A DNA stretch of 7,647 nt from Rhodospirillaceae bacterium (GTDB taxonomy: Bacteria > Pseudomonadota > Alphaproteobacteria > Rhodospirillales > Magnetovibrionaceae), in contig JAOULV010000057.1 of assembly GCA_029881835.1 (NCBI GenBank), positions 1-7,647 of the forward strand. Direction: 5' to 3'. The translations under genes were made by a program, and so were the position numbers. This document shows positions 1 to 6,414 of this stretch, in pieces. The notes beneath the pieces were generated by a model. That model was not told the DNA's origin. It made no database searches and saw only the letters and a list, made by a program, of their open reading frames with translations. The stretch's first letter is position 1; each line of letters opens with the position of its first letter.

Positions 1-4
1 TAAA

Positions 5-94
5 TGGCGGAGGGAGAGGGATTCGAACCCTCGATACGGTTTCCCGCATACACGCTTTCCAAGCGTGCGCCTTCAGCCACTCGGCCACCCCTCC
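5..94 (-). tRNA. tRNA-Ser (anticodon GGA)
   Basis: Read on the minus strand, this 90-nt sequence folds as a class II tRNA with a long variable arm. The acceptor stem GGAGGGG pairs with UCCCUCC (one G-U pair at its base), followed by discriminator G and an encoded CCA at 7-5. The anticodon stem CACGC/GCGUG encloses the loop UUGGAAA, placing anticodon GGA at 60-58, which reads UCC and UCU serine codons. The variable arm (UAUGCGG/CCGUAUC, loop GAAA or similar) and the T-arm GAGGG-UUCGAAU-CCCUC are intact. The variable arm and the discriminator G fit serine identity. Only four bases lie downstream in the window, so the terminator is not visible. Confidence 0.97.
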
Positions 95-113
95 GCTGAG
101 GCTCGGGGCAGAA

Positions 114-141
114 CTTAGACCAACGCCGTAGCACAATTCAA
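114..141 (-). promoter_or_regulatory. possible sigma-70-type promoter of tRNA-Ser
   Basis: On the minus strand, TTGAAT (141-136) and TCTAAG (119-114) are separated by 16 bp and lie about 20 bp upstream of the mature tRNA 5' end. Each hexamer matches its consensus at four positions. The position and spacing are right for a tRNA promoter, but the hexamers are only moderate matches, so this is an inference. Confidence 0.35.
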
Positions 142-252
142 GTAAAGTTATGGGCAACCAATTCCCCGCAATTGTGCCCATAAAAACCCCCACAATACGT
201 GCGTGCTTAACATCATAGTCTGAGAGCCCGTTTTGTGGTTATTATCAAAACC

Positions 253-768
253 ATGAAACGCGGACTGTTCATCATCGGCATTGGTTTTTTGGCACTGGCA
301 TTTATTTCCGGTGCCGCAGAAATTGCCGCCCAAGGCATAGCCAAACAATTGCGGATGTACATGCCTATTGTTGAGGTCTGGGAAATATTATCACCCGAAA
401 CATTAGAGCAATTTCGCGATGATGGCGTAGGCATTCTGGGTTCAGATTGGCGCACGGTAGAAATGTTTATGCTTTTGCCGGGGTGGCTTTTGTTTGGGGT
501 TCCGGGGCTTTTTCTCGCTCTTTTCTTTCGCGATCACGATGTTGACGCGGACAAAAACCATGAAGAAGCGGTGTTTTTATATGATGAACTGGCCAAGCGC
601 GCCAACGAAGAAGGCATGAGCGACGAATCCCAAGGTGATGATGTTATGCCTTCGACCCATATTCGCACCGAACCGGCGGGTTTGGATATGGCGGACGAGC
701 ACATCGAGGTTGATGATGACGAAGAAACAAAAACCCCGCCCAATAAACCAAATAACAAGGCCGATTAA
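253..768 (+). CDS. Small two-helix inner-membrane protein with acidic C-terminal tail, function unknown
   Basis: The ATG at 253 gives a 171-residue protein that I cannot name. Residues about 4-24 form a hydrophobic helix preceded by Lys-Arg. A middle segment (25-70) holds the stretch VWEILSPETLEQF. A second hydrophobic helix (about 71-92, with LLPGWLLFGVPGLF) follows. Residues 93-171 are hydrophilic and strongly acidic, with DDDEE near 154-158 and a Pro/Asn-rich end. By the positive-inside rule both termini should be cytoplasmic, with the middle segment in the periplasm. The core resembles small uncharacterised membrane proteins I associate with alphaproteobacteria, but this is from memory and gives no function. 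A GTG at 235 in the same frame, with a weak TGAGAG upstream, is an alternative start adding six residues. I prefer the ATG because the Lys-Arg then directly precedes the helix. The gene is divergent from tRNA-Ser and has no obvious operon partner. Confidence 0.75.
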   Translation: MKRGLFIIGIGFLALAFISGAAEIAAQGIAKQLRMYMPIVEVWEILSPETLEQFRDDGVGILGSDWRTVEMFMLLPGWLLFGVPGLFLALFFRDHDVDADKNHEEAVFLYDELAKRANEEGMSDESQGDDVMPSTHIRTEPAGLDMADEHIEVDDDEETKTPPNKPNNKAD

Positions 769-790
769 AGCCTTATCGTTTGCCGCCTTC

Positions 791-807
791 TGCGCTGCGC
801 GCATTTT
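791..807 (+). terminator. possible intrinsic terminator after the membrane-protein gene
   Basis: TGCGC (791-795) and GCGCA (799-803) form a perfect 5-bp stem with a 3-nt loop, followed directly by TTTT (804-807). It sits 23 bp after the stop codon. The stem is short and the T tract has only four bases, so termination may be weak. Confidence 0.35.
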
Positions 808-952
808 GAAACGCAATTCGCGATTATTTACATATGATTAGGGTTGTGCCAGCGCTACAGCCGTTCGCGCGATGTGTATTTTTTCTTATAAAACAACACA
901 TTATCACAAATTTTAATTTCTGCTGGCGGGCGGCAGTTTTGGCATGGGGTGT

Positions 953-988
953 GCATCATTACCGGTTATAACGAGGTAATAAAAATGC
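953..988 (+). promoter_or_regulatory. ribosome binding site of the receiver-like gene, inside a potential hairpin
   Basis: GAGGT at 973-977 is a strong Shine-Dalgarno match with 7 nt to the ATG at 985, and it decides that start over an upstream in-frame GTG at 949. The same bases fall in an inverted repeat: ATTACC (958-963) is complementary to GGTAAT (975-980). Outside it, GCAT (953-956) can pair with ATGC (985-988), which contains the start codon. The 11-nt loop contains the 8-bp palindrome GTTATAAC (965-972). The ribosome site could therefore be partly masked in the mRNA. Whether this regulates anything is inference. Confidence 0.4.
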
Positions 989-1488
989 TCCATAAACCGG
1001 AAAACCAAACGGCAAATCAAGATGCCCGACGCTTAAAAATACTTTTGGCCTACGACCTGCCAACCCGGGCCAGCGCCTTTGAAGAGGCACTTAACACCAA
1101 CCCAAATTTCGCTGTGCGCGCAACATCGGACGCGCGTGAAATTGAGCCATTATTTAATAAATGGCATTTCGACATTTTATTTCTGGATATGCATATGGCG
1201 CATTTGCCGGGCTCTATTGTGCTGGCGCATTTTTCCCGCGCAATCAAAGCGAAAGAGCTTGCCATAATTGCCATGTGCAACGTTGATGATTTCGCCATGC
1301 TTGAACGCGCCCTTGTTTTAGGCGCGTTAGATGCCTGCGCCATAAACATTCCGCCCGCCGAAGCCGTGGGCCGGGCCTATGCCGCCGGCAGATGGCTTAA
1401 AATTAAAAATTCGCACAAACCATTAAACAACACCGATGAAACGGGTATTGACCAGATAACAACAATGCCGTTTTCAATGTTGGGGTAA
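985..1488 (+). CDS. Stand-alone response-regulator receiver-like protein with degenerate active site
   Basis: A 167-residue protein built around one CheY-like receiver fold (about residues 17-140), with no output domain. After strand beta1 (LKILLAY) only one acidic residue, Asp24, remains of the usual acidic pair. The phospho-acceptor position is kept: ILFLDMHM places Asp68 at the end of beta3. The usual Thr/Ser after beta4 appears to be Cys98 (IIAMCNVDD), and the usual Lys of the Lys-Pro motif after beta5 is Asn121 (CAINIPP). An N-terminal polar tail and a C-terminal Asn/Thr-rich tail flank the domain. Phosphorylation is therefore uncertain; it may be a pseudo-receiver acting by protein contact. 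No histidine kinase is nearby. It starts at an ATG with a strong GAGGT site and ends 6 bp before the convergent end of lepA. A TATAAA at 887-892 could be a -10 box, but I see no convincing -35. The family assignment is likely; the partner and process are unknown. Confidence 0.75.
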   Translation: MLHKPENQTANQDARRLKILLAYDLPTRASAFEEALNTNPNFAVRATSDAREIEPLFNKWHFDILFLDMHMAHLPGSIVLAHFSRAIKAKELAIIAMCNVDDFAMLERALVLGALDACAINIPPAEAVGRAYAAGRWLKIKNSHKPLNNTDETGIDQITTMPFSMLG

Positions 1489-1494
1489 TGGCGC

Positions 1495-3297
1495 TTAATC
1501 GTCGCCCATTTTAAGGGCTTGGATAAATGCGGTTTGCGGTATTTCGACCTTGCCGAACTGGCGCATTTTCTTTTTGCCCTTTTTCTGTTTTTCCAACAGC
1601 TTTCTTTTACGCGTGATATCGCCGCCATAACATTTTGCGGTTACGTCTTTGCGCATGGCCGATATGGTTTCGCGGGCGATTACCTTGCCGCCGATTGCCG
1701 CCTGTATAGGAATTTTGAAAAGCTGGCGCGGGATTAAATCTTTCAACCGTTCGCACACCTGGCGTCCACGGGTTTCGGCCTGGCTGGTATGAGCAATGAA
1801 TGAAAGTGCGTCAACCGGTTCGGCATTTACCAAAATTGATATTTTAGCAAGGTCGCCCGCTTTATAGCCGGATATTTCGTAATCAAAACTGGCATAACCG
1901 CGCGAGATTGATTTAAGCCGGTCATAAAAATCAAACACAACTTCGTTTAATGGCAAATTATAAACTGCCATGGCGCGGTTGCCGACATAGGTCAATTCAA
2001 CCTGTTCACCCCGGCGTTCGGTGCAAAGGCCCAATATGGGGCCAAGAAATTCATCCGGCACCATGATGGTTGCTTTGATCCACGGCTCTTCGATGGTTTC
2101 AATTTTTACCGGGTCGGGCATGTCTGCCGGGTTGTGCATATCAATATTGCTGCCGTCGGTCATGTGCAGTTTATATGCAACGCTGGGCGCGGTGGTTATT
2201 AGGTCTAGGTTAAATTCACGTTCAAGACGTTCTTGAATAATTTCCAGATGCAATAACCCTAAAAACCCGCAACGAAAACCTTGACCCAACGCGGCAGAGG
2301 TTTCGGTTTCATATTCGAAACTGGCGTCGTTCAAACGAAGCTTGCCCAGGCTGTCTTTCAAATCAATAAAGTCGGCGGCATCAACCGGAAACAGCGCACA
2401 AAACACCACCGGCACGGATGGCTTAAAACCGGGCAACGCTTTGTCTGCCGGTTTTTTGTCATCTGTTATGGTGTCGCCGACGTTGGTGTCGGCAACGGTT
2501 TTTATGCTGGCGGTGATAAAGCCCATTTCGCCGGGGCCAAGTTCAGAAACTTTCTCAACCTTGGGCGTGAACACGCCAACTTGTTCAACCTGATAGGATG
2601 CGCCGTTGGACATCATTCTAATTTTTTGCCCTTTTTTAATTATGCCTTGTTTAACCCGAACCAAAATCATCACGCCCAGATACGCGTCATACCAGCTATC
2701 AACCAACATGGCTTTTAATGGTGCGGTAGCGTCGCCCGTAGGTGCGGGCAGGCGCGTTACGATTGCTTCTAATACGTCTTCGATGCCAAGGCCGCTTTTG
2801 GCCGACGTTAATACCGCATCTGATGCATCGATGCCGATTACGTCTTCTATTTGTTGGCGAATGCGTTCAGGCTCGGCCGCGGGCAAATCAATTTTGTTTA
2901 AGACTGGAACAATTTCTAGATTGTTATCTAACGCCAAATAAACGTTGGCCAATGTTTGTGCTTCGACCCCTTGGGAAGCATCGACCACCAACAACGCGCC
3001 TTCGCACGCGGCCAGCGAACGCGAAACTTCATAAGCAAAATCCACATGACCGGGGGTATCCATCAGGTTGAGCAAATATGTCTCGCCATCGCGGGCTTTA
3101 TATTTAAGGCGCACGGTCTGCGCTTTAATGGTAATGCCGCGCTCGCGCTCAATATCCATGGAATCCAAGACCTGTTCTTTCATTTCACGGTCAGACAGGC
3201 CGCCACAATGCTGGATCAGGCGATCGGCCAGGGTCGATTTGCCGTGATCAATGTGGGCAACAATGGAAAAATTGCGGATGTGTTTTAGGTCGCTCAT
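1495..3297 (-). CDS. lepA: Elongation factor 4 (LepA), translation GTPase
   Basis: LepA/EF4 is a ribosome-associated GTPase that resembles EF-G without domain IV. It is reported to act in translation initiation/ribosome assembly and in back-translocation under ionic stress. With the ATG at 3297 it has 600 residues, the usual family length, and begins MSDLKHIRNF like its relatives. The GTPase motifs are all present: AHIDHGKS (14-21), the switch I region ERGITIK (Thr56), DTPGH (80-84), NKID (134-137) and SAK (165-167). The family-typical LepA C-terminal domain ends in KVEIPQTAFIQALKMGDD. An in-frame GTG at 3315 would add six residues; neither start has a good Shine-Dalgarno, and family alignment favours 3297. 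It is the last gene of the minus-strand cluster, 61 bp after the nnrU-like gene; no clear promoter of its own is visible in that gap. The reading frame is intact. Confidence 0.97.
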   Translation of the reverse strand: MSDLKHIRNFSIVAHIDHGKSTLADRLIQHCGGLSDREMKEQVLDSMDIERERGITIKAQTVRLKYKARDGETYLLNLMDTPGHVDFAYEVSRSLAACEGALLVVDASQGVEAQTLANVYLALDNNLEIVPVLNKIDLPAAEPERIRQQIEDVIGIDASDAVLTSAKSGLGIEDVLEAIVTRLPAPTGDATAPLKAMLVDSWYDAYLGVMILVRVKQGIIKKGQKIRMMSNGASYQVEQVGVFTPKVEKVSELGPGEMGFITASIKTVADTNVGDTITDDKKPADKALPGFKPSVPVVFCALFPVDAADFIDLKDSLGKLRLNDASFEYETETSAALGQGFRCGFLGLLHLEIIQERLEREFNLDLITTAPSVAYKLHMTDGSNIDMHNPADMPDPVKIETIEEPWIKATIMVPDEFLGPILGLCTERRGEQVELTYVGNRAMAVYNLPLNEVVFDFYDRLKSISRGYASFDYEISGYKAGDLAKISILVNAEPVDALSFIAHTSQAETRGRQVCERLKDLIPRQLFKIPIQAAIGGKVIARETISAMRKDVTAKCYGGDITRKRKLLEKQKKGKKKMRQFGKVEIPQTAFIQALKMGDD

Positions 3298-3358
3298 AGG
3301 CAGGGCTTTTACCACCAGCCACGGGTTTTGACTAGCGTTCTTGACGCATCAATTAACC

Positions 3359-4048
3359 CTAAAATCTTGAAAGCAGGTCAGGCCCGATAACTGGCCCATG
3401 GGCCGCCAGCAATACGCCAAAAACCACCACGCCGCCCAGCACCTGTAACCAGCCTATTTCACCAACGCTTACGCTGGTTCGCCCTGCAATAATTGCCGCA
3501 AACGGCACAAATGAGCTTTCCTTACACAGGGTATCGTATTTTTCCCCGAGCCTTTTTCGGGTGCGCATATCCAAATGCGCCGCCCCGCCAAGGGCCACCA
3601 AAAGAAATAGGCCAAAAAATATTATCGAGGCCACATCGCCATTGGCAAAAATATGCGCCAGCGCCCAAAAGCTCAGGCCCCACATTACCGGATGGCGGGT
3701 AATCTTGGTTATGCCTTGGGCCGGTTTAAGCACATGCTTGACCCCTATCAGGGAAACCGGGTTGGGGGTGAAATAGCCCGTGATTATAAACACGCATGCG
3801 GGCAGCATTATAACCACCGCAAAAATTCCAGCCACCATTGAAAGCGGCCAAAGCTCAACATGGGGTGCGTCAATATAAGCCGAAACCGCCCAGAAAAATA
3901 AAACCAGCGAAACGATTGAATAAAAAATTGAAAAACCTTTAGCGCCCATCATTTTTGCAAGCGGCTTTCTTAAAGGTCCGCTTGAAAATGCAAAATGGGT
4001 AAGCGCAAACCCCCCCATGGTAATTATCAGTTCATTAAAGCTTTCCAT
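3359..4048 (-). CDS. NnrU-family integral membrane protein (copy 1)
   Basis: A 229-residue polytopic membrane protein of the NnrU family. The start at 4048 is set by a strong AAGGGGGG site 6-8 nt upstream; a longer frame reaching 4120 would run into the preceding gene. Hydrophobic helices lie at about 5-23, 38-58, 68-92, 121-157 (two segments), 180-190 and 200-216. Family signatures are His18 followed by GPLRKP, APHVELW (61-67), FTPNP (93-97), ITRHP (116-120), AHIFANGD (131-138) and SFVPF...AGR (179-190). NnrU was named for a role with nitric oxide/nitrite metabolism in Rhodobacter, and the plant relative Z-ISO is a haem-dependent carotene isomerase. His18, His119 and His132 are therefore candidate haem ligands here, by inference. 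No denitrification or carotenoid genes are in view. It lies 49 bp downstream of a diverged paralogue. Confidence 0.85.
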   Translation of the reverse strand: MESFNELIITMGGFALTHFAFSSGPLRKPLAKMMGAKGFSIFYSIVSLVLFFWAVSAYIDAPHVELWPLSMVAGIFAVVIMLPACVFIITGYFTPNPVSLIGVKHVLKPAQGITKITRHPVMWGLSFWALAHIFANGDVASIIFFGLFLLVALGGAAHLDMRTRKRLGEKYDTLCKESSFVPFAAIIAGRTSVSVGEIGWLQVLGGVVVFGVLLAAHGPVIGPDLLSRF

Positions 4049-4097
4049 ATTTTCCCCCCTTAATCTGCAATAACCATAACACAACCGTTTAAATATT

Positions 4098-4778
4098 TTA
4101 TGGATATGGAACAACACCAATTATATGCGGGTGCAAATAAAACAATACCCCATAAAGCACCAGCCCTGCCACTATGGTGGGCCAGCCAATGGTGGCAATA
4201 TTTAACCGCGCACGCCCCGCCACCATGGCCCAAAACGGCATAAACGATGTGGCCGCGCTTAAGCGTTGCCATTGATCTGCCGACATTTTTTGTTTTTTTC
4301 TTTTTTCAATGCTGGCCGGCCCGCCCAGCGACATTATGGTGAAAAGCCCAAACAATAACACCGATGCCATATCACCATTAATTACCATGTGTGAAACCGA
4401 CCACAACAACAGCGCCACCAATAATGGATGGCGGGTTATGGAAACCACGCCCATTTTATTTTCATTAAAGCCGTCGCTTTTTAGCGCGATTGACAATGGA
4501 TTGGGGTTGGTAAAAACCGCCACCAGCAAAATTATCGCAAGCGGCATTAATAATGCTGGCAACCAAAACATAAAACGGGGCAACACCCACAGTTCGATAT
4601 AGGGCGCGTTTGCATAGGCCACGCCGACCCAGCCCAACAGGCCAAGGGACATTAAAGAAAAACCCACAATGTACGGCGCTTTGCCGATGGTTTTTATTAT
4701 GCCGCGGCGCAACGGCCCAATGGCCGGCAACATATGGGCAATAATAAAAATTGCGATGGTGATGATTAAATCGGTCAT
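4098..4778 (-). CDS. NnrU-family integral membrane protein (copy 2)
   Basis: A 226-residue polytopic membrane protein, clearly paralogous to the next gene downstream but strongly diverged. Shared landmarks in the same order are His15 with GPLRR (21-25), NAPYIELW (57-64), FTNPNP (89-94), SITRHP (113-118), SHMVINGD (129-136), a LFGLF...LGG segment (142-153), SFMPFWAMVAGR (178-189) and IGW (197-199). Most of the rest is membrane helix. The conserved histidines His15, His117 and His130 match those of copy 1, so both copies look functional rather than one decaying. It begins with ATG at 4778 and lacks a recognisable Shine-Dalgarno; a TATAAT sits 5 nt upstream of the start (see that entry). It follows folD by 34 bp. 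The family assignment is firm; the reaction is not known, though a haem or isoprenoid-lipid role is possible by analogy. Confidence 0.83.
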   Translation of the reverse strand: MTDLIITIAIFIIAHMLPAIGPLRRGIIKTIGKAPYIVGFSLMSLGLLGWVGVAYANAPYIELWVLPRFMFWLPALLMPLAIILLVAVFTNPNPLSIALKSDGFNENKMGVVSITRHPLLVALLLWSVSHMVINGDMASVLLFGLFTIMSLGGPASIEKRKKQKMSADQWQRLSAATSFMPFWAMVAGRARLNIATIGWPTIVAGLVLYGVLFYLHPHIIGVVPYP

Positions 4779-4783
4779 GGGTA

Positions 4784-4789
4784 ATTATA
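4784..4789 (-). promoter_or_regulatory. consensus TATAAT just upstream of nnrU-like copy 2
   Basis: A perfect TATAAT on the minus strand ends 5 nt before the ATG at 4778. If it served as a -10 box, transcription would start at or next to the A of the ATG, giving a leaderless or nearly leaderless mRNA. This would fit the missing Shine-Dalgarno. No good -35 is seen 16-18 bp upstream (the 17-bp position reads TGCCCG), so this may simply be AT-rich spacer. Confidence 0.2.
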
Positions 4790-4812
4790 AACCAATTTTA
4801 TAAAACCGGGCA

Positions 4813-5703
4813 TCAGCTTGCGATGTTATGAATGCGTTTGGCCGCGCTAACCGTGTTGGCCAACAATACCGCAATGGTCATCGGCCCGACCCCGCCCGGA
4901 ACGGGGGTTATAAAACCGGCAACCGATTTAACATCGGCAAAATCAACGTCGCCGACAAGCCGGGTTTTGCCCTCGCCCTTTTCCGGTGCCGGGATGCGGT
5001 TGATGCCAACATCAATTACGCAGGCCCCGGGCTTTACCCAATCGGCCTTTACCATTTCAGGCCGGCCCACGGCGGCGACCAAAATATCGGCGCGCGCGCA
5101 TTCGGCGGCCAAATCAAGCGTGCGTGAATGGGCAATGGTGACGGTGCAGCTTTCTTTTAATAACAATTGCGCCATCGGTTTGCCGACAATGTTGGAACGC
5201 CCCAATACCAGCGCGCGCTTGCCCGAAAGGTCATTTCCCAAAACGTCTTTAATTAACATTAAACAGCCCAATGGCGTACACGGCACCATGGCGTCTTGCC
5301 CGGTGGCAAGAAGACCTGAATTGATTACGTGAAAACCGTCAACGTCCTTGGCCGGGTTTATGGCGTTAATGACTTTATCTGCGTTCATGTGGGCGGGTAA
5401 TGGCAGTTGCACCAAAATACCGTGCACCGCGTCATCATTATTAAGTTCATCAACTTTGTTTAATAATTCATCTTCGCTGGCGCTTGCCGGCAGACGAAAG
5501 GTATATGAATTCATGGCGCAGGCTTTGGTTTGTTCGCCTTTGTTTTTTACGTAAACCTGACTTGCCGCATCATCACCCACCAATACCACCGCTAACCCGG
5601 GGGTGATGTTGTGATTTTTTTTTAAATTGCTAACGTCCGCCGCGACGCGGGCGCGCAGGCCTTCGGCGAAAAGCTTTCCGTCTATTATTTTTGCTTCGCT
5701 CAT
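4813..5703 (-). CDS. folD: Bifunctional methylene-THF dehydrogenase / methenyl-THF cyclohydrolase
   Basis: FolD interconverts 5,10-methylene-, 5,10-methenyl- and 10-formyl-tetrahydrofolate in the cytoplasm with NADP(H), feeding purine synthesis, formyl-methionyl-tRNA and one-carbon pools. The protein is 296 residues, a normal length. Catalytic landmarks are QVYVKNK (49-55, with Tyr51 and the key Lys55), VQLPLP (98-103, Gln99) and KDVDGFH (119-125, Asp123). PCTPLG (141-146) is followed by the Rossmann cofactor motif GRSNIVGKP (168-176), VTIAHSRT (188-195) and the C-terminal ITPVPGGVGPMT (265-276). It starts at ATG 5703 with a nearby AGGT, 25 bp after the yggT stop. In some alphaproteobacteria a small DUF167 gene sits between yggT and folD; it is absent here. 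A run of nine T at 5615-5623 (nine A in the mRNA) encodes the end of LKKN without disturbing the frame. Confidence 0.97.
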   Translation of the reverse strand: MSEAKIIDGKLFAEGLRARVAADVSNLKKNHNITPGLAVVLVGDDAASQVYVKNKGEQTKACAMNSYTFRLPASASEDELLNKVDELNNDDAVHGILVQLPLPAHMNADKVINAINPAKDVDGFHVINSGLLATGQDAMVPCTPLGCLMLIKDVLGNDLSGKRALVLGRSNIVGKPMAQLLLKESCTVTIAHSRTLDLAAECARADILVAAVGRPEMVKADWVKPGACVIDVGINRIPAPEKGEGKTRLVGDVDFADVKSVAGFITPVPGGVGPMTIAVLLANTVSAAKRIHNIAS

Positions 5704-5728
5704 TTACCTGCAACCCAAAACGGTTAAA

Positions 5729-6025
5729 TTAAAACTTCAGCAAAAGCTGTATCAGCATGCTTTCGCTGAACCACAACAGCATTATTAATGCCACCGGCGA
5801 TAAATCGACATTGCCCATGTCGGGTAAAATATTGCGAATGGGGCGAAGTAATGGTTCGGTTATGCGGTGGATGACATCGCCAATCGTATAAACAAAACGG
5901 TTAGACGTATTGACCACCCCAAACGCCACCAACCAGCTAAGCACCACGCTGGCCACCACCACCCAGACATAAAGGTTGATAATGGTCAGAACCAATTTAA
6001 TGAAGGGAACAATAATTACGTCCAT
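5729..6025 (-). CDS. YggT-family inner-membrane protein
   Basis: A 98-residue membrane protein with two hydrophobic helices (about 5-36 and 75-97) flanking the family hallmark. The hallmark runs from TEPLLRPIRNILPDMG (56-71) into NVDLSP (72-77). YggT proteins are small, widespread membrane proteins; they have been linked to osmotic or ion stress tolerance and, for the cyanobacterial and plastid YlmG relatives, to membrane complex assembly and division, but the exact role is unsettled. The start is ATG 6025 with AGGG about 11 nt upstream, a rather long spacing. It is the first gene of the minus-strand cluster that continues into folD 25 bp later. I see no clear sigma-70 promoter in the 183 bp upstream, which also hold the tRNA-Ala promoter on the other strand. 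Confidence 0.93.
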   Translation of the reverse strand: MDVIIVPFIKLVLTIINLYVWVVVASVVLSWLVAFGVVNTSNRFVYTIGDVIHRITEPLLRPIRNILPDMGNVDLSPVALIMLLWFSESMLIQLLLKF

Positions 6026-6100
6026 TTGCTTTAAAACCCTGCGTCTTTTTTAAAGATTGAATTGATGGTCTGGTTGAAAGATTTAAGGACAAACTACCCT

Positions 6101-6125
6101 TAAAACCCGCCCCCCCGCAAGGGCG
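6101..6125 (-). terminator. GC-rich hairpin with short T run, possible terminator for the right-hand unit
   Basis: On the minus strand CGCCC (6125-6121) can pair with GGGCG (6112-6108) around an 8-nt loop, followed by GG and TTTT (6105-6102). It lies between the methyltransferase unit and yggT and could stop minus-strand read-through. The loop is large and two G separate the stem from the T run, so support is weak. Confidence 0.2.
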
Positions 6126-6154
6126 CGAAGCCACCGGCCAGCCATTAGATATGC

Positions 6155-6184
6155 TTGACAAAAATAAGCCGAAAAGCGCATAAC
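6155..6184 (+). promoter_or_regulatory. sigma-70-type promoter of tRNA-Ala
   Basis: A perfect TTGACA (6155-6160) is followed after 18 bp by CATAAC (6179-6184; four of six matches to TATAAT). The bases just after the -10 (ACCGCC) are GC-rich, as in stable-RNA promoters under stringent control. The predicted start near 6191 gives a leader of about 17 nt before the mature tRNA. Confidence 0.65.
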
Positions 6185-6208
6185 ACCGCCGATAATTCCC
6201 AAGCTTAA

Positions 6209-6284
<76 letters not shown>

Positions 6285-6335
6285 TTTCGCCAATAACAAA
6301 CACGAACCCCTGTTATATTATTACGCACGCGACCC

Positions 6336-6358
6336 TTGCGCGCTGTCCTTGCGCGCGA
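6336..6358. repeat. GC-rich inverted and direct repeat downstream of tRNA-Ala
   Basis: TTGCGCGC (6336-6343) can pair with GCGCGCGA (6351-6358) around the 7-nt loop TGTCCTT, giving an 8-bp stem with one G-T pair. Because GCGCGC is self-complementary, the same DNA also holds a 10-bp direct repeat CCTTGCGCGC (6334-6343 and 6347-6356). It could be a 3' processing or termination structure for the tRNA-Ala transcript, but no T run follows. Confidence 0.35.
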
Positions 6359-6377
6359 TCAGGGCCGCTTCGCGTTT

Positions 6378-6406
6378 GGGGTTCGATTCCCCTAAGGCCG
6401 CCACCA
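6378..6406 (+). pseudogene. tRNA 3'-end fragment (T-arm plus CCA), fossil tRNA or att-like copy
   Basis: GGGGTTCGATTCCCCT (6378-6393) is identical to the T-arm of tRNA-Ala at 6258-6273, exactly 120 bp away. It is followed by AAGGCCGCCACCA, which looks like an acceptor 3' strand with discriminator A and CCA, and both copies continue with ATTT. The segment lacks partners: no GGCGGCC acceptor 5' strand, D-arm or anticodon arm precedes it, and two extra bases separate the T-arm from the would-be acceptor. It is therefore not a working tRNA. It ends 8 bp from the stop codon of the convergent methyltransferase gene. Confidence 0.45.
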
Positions 6407-6414
6407 TTTGCCCA

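Noticed and set aside
920..939. CTGCT/GGCAG hairpin followed by TTTT as a terminator
   Set aside because: The stem is only 5 bp with a G-T pair and a GC-rich loop, and it sits immediately before the receiver gene rather than after a gene; support is too weak to annotate.
949..984. GTG at 949 as start of the receiver-like gene
   Set aside because: The strong GAGGT site at 973-977 is correctly spaced for the ATG at 985, and the extra 12 residues are not part of the receiver fold.
2281..2718. 145-codon open frame on the plus strand inside lepA
   Set aside because: It is antisense to a fully conserved lepA frame, has no ribosome site and no recognisable protein features; long antisense frames are common opposite such genes.
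4049..4120. Upstream extension of nnrU-like copy 1 to 4120
   Set aside because: It would overlap the end of the preceding paralogue, and the AAGGGGGG site points to the ATG at 4048, where the family-like N-terminus begins.
4832..5332. 166-codon open frame on the plus strand inside folD
   Set aside because: It lies opposite the conserved catalytic half of folD and its composition is that of a reverse-strand shadow.
6361..6406. A second complete tRNA gene, or the acceptor piece of a split tmRNA
   Set aside because: No acceptor 5' strand, D-arm or anticodon arm can be found upstream, there are two extra bases after the T-arm, and the 3' end does not match the GCUCC-ACCA ending typical of tmRNA.
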